Origin: Clostridia bacterium
GTDB taxonomy: Bacteria > Bacillota > Clostridia > Oscillospirales > CAG-272
NCBI GenBank assembly: GCA_017503865.1
Contig: JAFVSI010000025.1
Coordinates: 1 to 33,495, forward strand
Reading direction: 5' to 3'
Length of the DNA: 33,495 nucleotides
Shown here piece by piece: positions 15,972 through 21,978 of this stretch (the stretch's first letter is position 1; each line of letters starts with the position of its first letter). A program made the position numbers and the translations under genes. The notes under the pieces are model-generated. The model had not been told where the DNA came from. It ran no database searches and saw nothing but the letters and a program-made list of their open reading frames with translations.

Positions 15972-17291
15972 ATGTTTTTTGACGATGATCTTCTGATTTA
16001 TAACAAGACAGGCAAGGCTCTTTACGAAAAGGTAAGAAAATTGCCCATAGTCGATTACCATTGTCACCTCGACCAAAGAAAGATAGCGGGTGACGCAAGC
16101 TTTTCCGACATCGGTGAGCTTTGGCTCGCGGGCGACCACTATAAGTGGCGTGCCATGCGTCTCTCGGGTGTTGACGAGTATTATATCACGGGTGCGGCAA
16201 GCTTTCACGAGAAGTTTTTAAAGTATGCCGAGATAGTGCCTAATCTTATCGGCAATCCCCTTTACTATTGGACACACCTCGAGCTTTCCCAGATATTCGG
16301 CATAGATATTCCCCTTAACCGTGACACCGCCGAAAAGATATACGAGGCAGCTAACGAAAAGCTCAAAAATATGAGCGTTCAGGGAATGCTTAACCGCTTC
16401 GGTGTGGAATTTATAGGCACGACGGACGATCCCGTCGACGACCTCGCAGACCACAAGAAATACGGAAATATAAACGTAACTCCCACCTTCCGCCCCGACA
16501 AGCTTTTCACCTTTGAGGAAGGCTATATAAGGAGGCTCGGTGAGGTTGCAGGACTTAAAATCAAGACGCTTGACGACCTGCTTTCAGCCCTCGAAAAGAG
16601 ACTCGATTTCTTCGTGACGAAGGGCTGCCGTATGGCAGATCACGGAATGGACGCCTTCCCCGAGAGCTATGCAACGAAGGACGGGGCCGCAAAGCTTTTC
16701 GAGAAGCGAGGCGAGCTTTCTGACAGTGAAAACGAGGCACTTCGCGGCTTCCTTCTCGTATGGCTGCAAAAGGAATATGCCAAGAGAAATATCACCGTTC
16801 AGCTCCACTTTGCCGTGACGAGAAACGTAAATCCCGCGTCATTCGCTCTCTGCGGTGCAGACAGTGGCTTTGATGTCATAAGCGAGACTCCTTCGGTCAA
16901 GAACGTTGTCGGCTTCCTCAGCCAAATATGTGACGAGGAACGCCCAAACACCGTGCTTTATACCCTGAACGACGCAAATCTTGCCTCAATGGCATGTATA
17001 AGCGGTGCTTTCAGACGCGTCAGAATGGGTGCGGCTTGGTGGTTCAACGATACCGTTGAGGGTATCCGCAAGAATCTTAGAACTATAGCCGAGTACTCAA
17101 TTCTCGGAAACAATCTCGGTATGCTTACCGACTCCCGTAGCTTTTCAAGCTACTGCCGCTTCGACTTCTTCCGCCGTATTCTTTGCGATTACGTAGGAAA
17201 TCTCGTCGAGAAGGGCGAATATGACGAAAACGCGGCAACAATGCTTGTAGAAAATATATGCTATTATAATGCAAAAAGGATGGTAGAATAA
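15972..17291 (+). CDS. uxaC: Glucuronate (uronate) isomerase
   Basis: A 439-residue amidohydrolase-fold isomerase with the UxaC opening (LPIVDYHCHLDQRKIA; metal histidines H30 and H32) and the family blocks GDHYKWRAMRLSGV, GTTDDPVDDL, FRPDKL, RNITVQLHFAVTRN, and AAWWFNDTVEGI...LTDSRSFSSYCRFDFFRRILC. It converts D-glucuronate to D-fructuronate (and galacturonate to tagaturonate), the entry step of the pathway, in the cytoplasm. I start at the ATG at 15972, with GGGAG 7 bases upstream; an in-frame TTG at 15966 overlaps the previous stop and is less likely. The TAA overlaps the next gene's ATG (TAATG), so translation is coupled. Length is slightly short of the usual ~465. Confidence 0.94.
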   Translation: MFFDDDLLIYNKTGKALYEKVRKLPIVDYHCHLDQRKIAGDASFSDIGELWLAGDHYKWRAMRLSGVDEYYITGAASFHEKFLKYAEIVPNLIGNPLYYWTHLELSQIFGIDIPLNRDTAEKIYEAANEKLKNMSVQGMLNRFGVEFIGTTDDPVDDLADHKKYGNINVTPTFRPDKLFTFEEGYIRRLGEVAGLKIKTLDDLLSALEKRLDFFVTKGCRMADHGMDAFPESYATKDGAAKLFEKRGELSDSENEALRGFLLVWLQKEYAKRNITVQLHFAVTRNVNPASFALCGADSGFDVISETPSVKNVVGFLSQICDEERPNTVLYTLNDANLASMACISGAFRRVRMGAAWWFNDTVEGIRKNLRTIAEYSILGNNLGMLTDSRSFSSYCRFDFFRRILCDYVGNLVEKGEYDENAATMLVENICYYNAKRMVE

Positions 17292-17848
17292 TGCAAAAGT
17301 TTATCCCCGTTGTAGTAATCAAGGAAATGGCTGAGACTGACAAGATCCTCACAGCCCTCAAGAATAGCGACATTATGTGTGCCGAGATAACCTTCCGTAC
17401 CGCTTGTGCGGCAGAGGCTATCGAGTATGCAGTAAAGAATTATCCCGATATGGAGATAGGTGCTGGAACGGTCATCAATGCGGCACAGTGCGAGGCAGCA
17501 CTCAAGGCAGGTGCGACCTTTATCGTCTCCCCCGGCTTCTCTCCCGCAGTTGCGACTATTTGTAAGGAAAGAGATATTCCCTACTATCCCGGTTGCGTAA
17601 CACCCACCGAGATAATGGCGGCACTCGAGTTCGGTATCACCACCGTTAAATTCTTCCCCGCAAACGTATATGGCGGACTCAAGGCTCTTAAGGCACTCTC
17701 CGCTCCCTTCCCGCAGGTCAAGTTCATTCCCACAGGCGGCGTTGACAGAAGCAATATAGACGAGTTCCTCGCCTTCGACAAGATAGCCGCTATCGGCGGA
17801 AGCTTCTTCGTCAAGGAAGCCCTCGAGAAAATGAACGAGGGTAAATAA
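17291..17848 (+). CDS. KDPG/KHG aldolase
   Basis: A 185-residue class I aldolase of the Eda/KdgA family (usual length ~205-215). E32 in AEITFRT is the catalytic glutamate, GAGT at 57-60 and the phosphate-binding PTGGV near 147-151 are intact, and K120 in TTVKFFPA is the Schiff-base lysine. It splits 2-keto-3-deoxy-6-phosphogluconate into pyruvate and glyceraldehyde 3-phosphate, ending uronate breakdown. The kinase that makes this substrate (KdgK) is not in the window. The start overlaps the uxaC stop by one base, and the terminator at 17882 closes the operon. Confidence 0.92.
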   Translation: MQKFIPVVVIKEMAETDKILTALKNSDIMCAEITFRTACAAEAIEYAVKNYPDMEIGAGTVINAAQCEAALKAGATFIVSPGFSPAVATICKERDIPYYPGCVTPTEIMAALEFGITTVKFFPANVYGGLKALKALSAPFPQVKFIPTGGVDRSNIDEFLAFDKIAAIGGSFFVKEALEKMNEGK

Positions 17849-17881
17849 GTTTATATACTTAGAAAAGAAGAGTAAAAAAGC

Positions 17882-17911
17882 AAAAGGCACACGAAAATTC
17901 GTGTGCCTTTT
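17882..17911 (+). terminator. Terminator of the uronate operon (probably bidirectional)
   Basis: A perfect 14-bp stem AAAAGGCACACGAA (17882-17895) / TTCGTGTGCCTTTT (17898-17911) with a 2-base nominal loop. A/T runs on both sides let it serve the plus-strand operon and the convergent gene ending at 17921. Confidence 0.87.
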
Positions 17912-17920
17912 CTATAAATT

Positions 17921-18940
17921 CTAATTGGATTCTATTATCTCGTAACCCAAACATCTGGCTTTATTTATAAAATTATAAATATTACCTATTCCCCACTGTG
18001 TAGAAACCCAAACCTCGTCATTATTCAAATATATTGGTTGCCTTGTGAAATATCTCTTGTCGGGATCACTGCAATGTCTTTTAATGCTCAAATCTTTAGG
18101 TGTAACAACAACACCCGTAGAACCCTGCAATTTGTCATAAAAAACTTCTTTCAATTCATAATACGTAATCGACGGATTGTCTCTTACATAAGCCCTTACG
18201 ACTGCGAGAACCAATTTACATTTGTTATACTCATTTCCTTCAAAAGCAAACCTACTATAAGGTGGCGGTGGTGGCGGTGGTGGAAGTGAGATTCCTCCGG
18301 ATTTTTGATCCTTATTTTTTACTTCTATCAAAATGTCTTTAAAAGCCTCTTCTATCTCTTCCACGGTATAAAAAGATTCAAAATATCTTTTTACCAAATC
18401 AACGACAATACTAGAATTGAGCTCTTTTTTGATTCTTCTGATGTTTTCGTCAAAATTATTTTTAGAATCGATAAAAACTTCAATGTTTTCAAAAGAAAAG
18501 CTATCCTTTCTAAACATTTCAACAAACTTTATTCCGTCGGGATTATCTTTAGTAAAATCAATTTCAACATTTTTAGTTATCTTGTCAGAATAAATGTATA
18601 CATATAATTTATTGCATACTAAAACACCCACAGATATTTCCAACAATTTCATATAGCTTAGCAGTTGATCTTCCATTCTTTCATCAAATGAAAGACTATA
18701 TTGTTTTAATTCAACATCAAATAGAGAGACACCCGTTTTTTTAATAATTATATCAGGGATAGTGCTTTTTCCCGAACCGATATGTATTGTTGGCTGTGGA
18801 ACGATCTCACCAAACAAAGAACTATAACCAAATAATTCAGAAAAAAACATTTCCCATTCTTTTTGTGCTACACTTTCCGGTGCATGAAGATTTTTCTTAT
18901 GCTGTTCAACAATGTAATTCCATATAAATTTTGAATCCAT
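17921..18940 (-). CDS. Nuclease-like protein with octaproline linker, 339 aa
   Basis: Residues ~1-170 read like a PD-(D/E)XK restriction-type domain (HsdR N-terminal-like): P62-D63 in STIPDIIIKK, then E77-x-K79 in FDVELKQYS and Q92 in EDQLLSY. A run of eight prolines (220-227) links it to a C-terminal domain (~235-335: SITYYELKEVFYDKLQGSTGVV, RYFTRQPIYL, STQWGIGNIYNFINKARCLGYEI) that I recall only vaguely from restriction-like proteins. It may cut or bind DNA; this is inference from motifs. Base composition is much more AT-rich than the uronate genes before it. It is transcribed away from the two-gene operon at 19125-20560 across a 184-base AT-rich gap. Host defence is a plausible role, and a lone nuclease or a remnant is possible. 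Confidence 0.62.
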   Translation of the reverse strand: MDSKFIWNYIVEQHKKNLHAPESVAQKEWEMFFSELFGYSSLFGEIVPQPTIHIGSGKSTIPDIIIKKTGVSLFDVELKQYSLSFDERMEDQLLSYMKLLEISVGVLVCNKLYVYIYSDKITKNVEIDFTKDNPDGIKFVEMFRKDSFSFENIEVFIDSKNNFDENIRRIKKELNSSIVVDLVKRYFESFYTVEEIEEAFKDILIEVKNKDQKSGGISLPPPPPPPPYSRFAFEGNEYNKCKLVLAVVRAYVRDNPSITYYELKEVFYDKLQGSTGVVVTPKDLSIKRHCSDPDKRYFTRQPIYLNNDEVWVSTQWGIGNIYNFINKARCLGYEIIESN

Positions 18941-19124
18941 ATTTTTCTCCCAAAGATGTATTTTATTTGATTATATCACAGTTTCTGACAAAATTCAACA
19001 CTACAAAAAATGTTAAATCTTTGTAAACAATGTCGAATTGAAATATCAAGTCCGAGTTTTGTCCACCGAGATATGATATAATTAAAGTAACAATTTGATT
19101 TTTATATTCAAGGAAGTGTTAATT

Positions 19125-19673
19125 ATGGATTTTCAGTTATTAGAAAAACTTTCACGTTTTTCGGATTTAATACCAAATGTATATAGTTCAAAGCAAAAAA
19201 ACAAATCGAACAAGGAAATTATCCTAATAAAATTCACAACCGGGAAAAGCATAGTTGCGGAAAAGAATCCCGAAATCAAAATAAACCGTTTTTATATTCT
19301 CAACTGCATTTCGACAGGACTTTTATTTGACTCCTATGATGAAGCAATGGAATACAGCCAATATTGCAAACAACTTGAAGGATATAAAGACATATTTGAA
19401 ATAAATTTCCTTCCACCATACAAGCAAATAACTATACATGTGTGTATGATGGAAAACAGTAGCGATAAATATAGAGTATATATGCAACTTGATAACTATC
19501 AATTTTCCGAAGAGCAATGGTTATCAACCGCCTACAATGGAAGGCGATTCAAAGATTTGGACAGAGCATTCATTTTTGCCAATGAATTTAAAAACAGGTT
19601 AATAGATTCCTCCGATTCTTTAGAGGTTTCTCTTGTCCACGACACCAAAGTATTTTATCATATCAAGGAGTAA
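19125..19673 (+). CDS. Hypothetical protein, 182 aa, AT-rich island
   Basis: A 182-residue soluble protein with no family that I recognise. It is rich in lysine, asparagine, tyrosine and phenylalanine and has no signal peptide or membrane segment. Strand-like stretches (EIILIKFTTGKSIVAE, QITIHVCMME, KYRVYMQLDNYQF) and helical stretches (SYDEAMEYSQYCKQLE, DLDRAFIFANEFKNRL) alternate, suggesting a small alpha/beta repeat. I chose the ATG at 19125 because AAGGAAG lies 8 bases upstream; the frame is open from 19095. A TATAAT box at 19077-19082 is a possible -10. It ends 5 bases before the next gene, whose ribosome site lies in its last codons, so the pair is coupled. Confidence 0.62.
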   Translation: MDFQLLEKLSRFSDLIPNVYSSKQKNKSNKEIILIKFTTGKSIVAEKNPEIKINRFYILNCISTGLLFDSYDEAMEYSQYCKQLEGYKDIFEINFLPPYKQITIHVCMMENSSDKYRVYMQLDNYQFSEEQWLSTAYNGRRFKDLDRAFIFANEFKNRLIDSSDSLEVSLVHDTKVFYHIKE

Positions 19674-19678
19674 CTATA

Positions 19679-20560
19679 ATGAACTTGGTTGGCAAGAAAA
19701 TCAAATCAAACAAATATGGATTAGCTACAATTCAAGAAGTTCTTGAAAATAAGCTTGTTATTTCAATTGATTCAGATTACAAAACTGTAACTTTACGCAT
19801 TCCTGATGCATTTGAGAACAATACACTTTTTCCATGGACAGCTCTTGATGCGAATGTACAAAAATATATACTTAACCATTTTTTCACGAATGAAGAATTT
19901 TTATATGACGTAATTCATGACAAATTTGGACAAGGTAAAGCAATAAAAATAGAGCCATCCAAAGAATTCCCCCAAGATCGTGTTATCTTTATAAAATTTG
20001 AGTCTTCAATTAAAAATTTTCCATATCCAGATGTTTTTTATTTCAAGCATTTACATGCAACTGATCAAATCATTCAAAAGCAAATTGAAAAAGATATAAC
20101 GATCTGGTTGAATCCCCCTCTTCCTCCACAACAACCAATACAAACAGGATGGTATCATTGTAGCAATGCTTTTGATACATATACTTATCTCTGCAAGAAA
20201 TTCTGTTGGAACGATTCGATGGCTTTTTGTTTCAAAAGATTTCAAACTATGTACGCCTCCAATGCAACTCCCGAAGGCTTTGGAGTAAGCTTTTTTGTGC
20301 ACAATAGCTTAGGAGAAAGTTACAGTGAAAACTATTCTTGGTTCAATAAAGTTTATGCTGATAAAATAGAGGAAATTTGGTTTTGCAACGCTAATTTTAT
20401 GCACAACATGGATACCCGTGTTATATTCCTTAAAACTCGAAGTGGATACGAATTCAGCGGTATATATGAACCTATAAAAATCGAAACAAGAACTATAAAT
20501 GGAAAAGAAAGAAAAGTGAAGATTTACAAAAAAATATCCTCTAAATATCCACAACAATGA
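19679..20560 (+). CDS. Hypothetical protein, 293 aa, AT-rich island
   Basis: A 293-residue protein of no family that I can name. The N-terminal ~60 residues (MNLVGKKIKSNKYGLATIQEVLENKLVISID) look like a small beta-barrel that begins with a K-x-G-x-A-T-I pattern. A second copy-like strand set follows (DKFGQGKAIKIEPSKEF). A proline-rich linker PPLPPQQP lies near 145-152, then a cysteine/aromatic-rich part (WYHCSNAF, CKKFCWND, FCFKRFQTMY), and the C-terminal RVIFLKTRSGYEFSGIYEP...YKKISSKYP resembles small domains at the ends of restriction-associated proteins, a hedged impression. AAGGAG lies 8 bases before the ATG, and the terminator at 20671 follows. The shared proline linker with the protein at 17921-18940 hints at a common system. 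Confidence 0.6.
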   Translation: MNLVGKKIKSNKYGLATIQEVLENKLVISIDSDYKTVTLRIPDAFENNTLFPWTALDANVQKYILNHFFTNEEFLYDVIHDKFGQGKAIKIEPSKEFPQDRVIFIKFESSIKNFPYPDVFYFKHLHATDQIIQKQIEKDITIWLNPPLPPQQPIQTGWYHCSNAFDTYTYLCKKFCWNDSMAFCFKRFQTMYASNATPEGFGVSFFVHNSLGESYSENYSWFNKVYADKIEEIWFCNANFMHNMDTRVIFLKTRSGYEFSGIYEPIKIETRTINGKERKVKIYKKISSKYPQQ

Positions 20561-20670
20561 AATTAAAACATCAAATTACCAAACAAGTATTTTACCTTAA
20601 AATAAAACAATTTGGATCTCCATAAAATTTACGTTTTTTTGCAAATTTAACCGTTTTTTATAAAAAGACA

Positions 20671-20713
20671 ATACGCCTTATGGCAACAAAGACGTGCTAT
20701 AAGGCGTATTTTT
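20671..20713 (+). terminator. Terminator after the two-gene island operon
   Basis: A perfect 11-bp stem ATACGCCTTAT (20671-20681) / ATAAGGCGTAT (20699-20709), then TTTT on the plus strand. It lies 110 bases past the stop at 20560. Confidence 0.82.
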
Positions 20714-20755
20714 GTAATTTCTCGTTCTTCGTGATAATGAATGGTAGACGGGAGT

Positions 20756-20898
20756 TTCGCCTTCGGCGAATATACCTTCGCCCTACGCCTGAAAAGCGAG
20801 CTTTTCGACCTTCGGGCGAGGTATGCGAACCCGATTCGTGCGAATATTATTTATCTTGAATGGGGTTGACTACCGTCGCACGAGCGATTTCGCTCGTG
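20756..20898. repeat. Cluster of nested hairpins between the island and ssrA
   Basis: This gene-free stretch folds repeatedly: TTCGCC/GGCGAA (20756-20770); ATACCTTCGCCC (20772-20783) against GGGCGAGGTAT (20814-20824) enclosing GAAAAG/CTTTTC (20791-20806); ATTCG/CGAAT near 20834-20845; and CACGAGCG/CGCTCGTG (20879-20898). The density of perfect arms is far above ordinary spacer sequence and suggests a dispersed REP- or MITE-like element. It is G+C-richer than the island next to it. Confidence 0.55.
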
Positions 20899-20900
20899 AG

Positions 20901-20953
20901 TCCACCAAAAAAGAGAAGGCCACGCATTGCGTGACCTTCTCTTTTTTGGTGGA
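20901..20953 (-). terminator. tmRNA terminator / long inverted repeat
   Basis: Arms TCCACCAAAAAAGAGAAGG (20901-20919) and CCTTCTCTTTTTTGGTGGA (20935-20953) are perfectly complementary, with further pairing toward the loop. On the minus strand the first arm begins inside the 3' end of tmRNA (TCCACCA) and the second ends in a T run. It works as a terminator, but its outer six bases copy the tmRNA acceptor end. Confidence 0.75.
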
Positions 20954-21314
20954 CCCGACGGGAGTCGAACCCGTGTCCGAAAACCTCTTGATATAACCTT
21001 CTCCGGGTGCATTCTATGATTTAGAATTCCCCTCGGCAGACGCTCATAGACAAGCTTCTGCTTTGGGTAGCCATTTTATGCGTGGGCGGTTCAATGGCGA
21101 AACGCCGCCGCACGTTCACCGCTTACTTGACGCTCAGTCTGATGCCGCGATACTCATCAGAGGAACGGGTGGCTAAAAAGCCACAGCACTGCCCTTAGGC
21201 AGCCATTGCTACTTTATTGTTAGCGTTTAATTTTAAATTTAGGCATTTTAAGAGATTACCCAGCTCTACCCGCTTATTATACCTCAAAATCCCCGTCGAA
21301 ACCTTTACGGGCCC
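20947..21314 (-). ncRNA. ssrA: tmRNA (transfer-messenger RNA)
   Basis: A 368-nt single-piece tmRNA. The 5' GGGCCCG (to 21314) pairs with 3' CGGGTCC plus ACCA (to 20947) as a 7-bp acceptor stem, with the third pair a G-U wobble, the alanine identity element. GTAAAGGTTTCGACGGGG is the conserved 5' segment and GGGTTCGACTCCC the T arm. The tag frame runs 21224 to 21195 and reads ANNKVAMAA then TAA, so the proteolysis tag is A plus these residues. It rescues stalled ribosomes with SmpB, encoded directly upstream at 21377-21850. The encoded CCA is present. The tag ends AMAA where many end ALAA. Confidence 0.96.
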
Positions 21315-21349
21315 ATGTTTGAGGTGAAGAACGAAGAATTTGCTTGTAG

Positions 21350-21371
21350 GGACAGGCGTCCCCGACTGTCC
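21350..21371. repeat. Hairpin element between smpB and ssrA
   Basis: GGACAG (21350-21355) and CTGTCC (21366-21371) flank GCGTCCCCGA, preceded by TTGTAGG. This looks like a short dispersed repeat common in clostridial intergenic regions (recalled, not searched). It lies where a separate ssrA promoter would be expected, and I see no good -35/-10 pair there, so ssrA may be read through from smpB. Confidence 0.4.
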
Positions 21372-21376
21372 GCTTA

Positions 21377-21850
21377 TCAATCGTATTTAGACTGATCTCT
21401 CATTCTTCTATCCATTTCCCTATTTGCCTGCTTTTCGGCAGCACTGTCTCGCTTATCGTAAAGCTTCTTTCCTCGGCAAAGACCGACCTCGACCTTGACG
21501 TTCTTTCCCGAAAAATAGAGCGACAGCGGCACAAGCGTAAAGCCCTTTTGCGTTACGAGTCCCTGCAATTTCATAAGCTCTCTTTTGTGCATAAGCAGCT
21601 TACGGTCACGCAAAGGCTCTCTATTGAAGATATTTCCCTTCTCATAAGGGCTGATATGCATTCCTACCACAAAAAGCTCTCCGCCGTCAAAATGACAGTA
21701 GGCGTCCTTGAGGTTGACGTTGCCCTGACGCAGACTCTTGACCTCAGTACCGAAAAGTGCAATACCCGCCTCATACTTCTCATCAACGAAAAAATCGTGC
21801 CACGCCTTTCTGTTTTGTGCGATAACTCTCGACGTTTTCTTCTCTGCCAC
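21377..21850 (-). CDS. smpB: SsrA-binding protein
   Basis: A 157-residue SmpB, the usual length. The signature blocks are intact: IAQNRKAWHDFFVDEKYEAGIALFGTEVKSLRQGNVNLKDAYCHFDGGELFVVGMHISPY, then LLMHKRELMKL, GFTLVPLSLYF, KVEVGLCRGKKLYDKRDS. It binds the tRNA-like part of tmRNA and delivers it to stalled ribosomes. The start is GTG at 21850, with AGGGGGA about 6 bases upstream. A TTGATT-17-TAGAAT promoter lies at 21899-21927. The C-terminal tail RMRDQSKYD is basic then acidic. Confidence 0.97.
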   Translation of the reverse strand: MAEKKTSRVIAQNRKAWHDFFVDEKYEAGIALFGTEVKSLRQGNVNLKDAYCHFDGGELFVVGMHISPYEKGNIFNREPLRDRKLLMHKRELMKLQGLVTQKGFTLVPLSLYFSGKNVKVEVGLCRGKKLYDKRDSAAEKQANREMDRRMRDQSKYD

Positions 21851-21898
21851 GGCTCATCCCCCTCTCAAAAAATCCTACCGAAAAATCGGTGCTTTACT

Positions 21899-21927
21899 AT
21901 TCTACCACAACTCTCGTGCAAAATCAA
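21899..21927 (-). promoter_or_regulatory. Promoter for smpB
   Basis: On the minus strand TTGATT (21922-21927), 17-base spacer, TAGAAT (21899-21904). The leader holds a small hairpin ACCGA/TCGGT near 21877-21890. Confidence 0.65.
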
Positions 21928-21950
21928 GCATTTTTTGTCAAATGAAAAAA

Positions 21951-21972
21951 ACAAGGGGGCAAGCCCCCTTGT
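21951..21972 (-). terminator. Terminator after fakA
   Basis: Perfect 10-bp stem ACAAGGGGGC (21951-21960) / GCCCCCTTGT (21963-21972), then a seven-base T run on the minus strand. It directly follows the fakA stop at 21979. Confidence 0.9.
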
Positions 21973-21978
21973 TTGATT

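Noticed and set aside
19095..19124. Earlier start for the first island gene
   Set aside because: The upstream in-frame codons lack a ribosome site, while AAGGAAG lies at the right distance from the ATG at 19125.
17850..20946. Integrase or ssrA-type attachment duplication bounding the AT-rich block
   Set aside because: No integrase/recombinase gene and no direct copy of the tmRNA 3' end were found on the left side, so mobility remains an inference from composition and position.
21195..21380. A 61-residue open frame on the minus strand
   Set aside because: It lies inside the tmRNA gene. Only its last nine codons (ANNKVAMAA) are translated, as the tmRNA tag.
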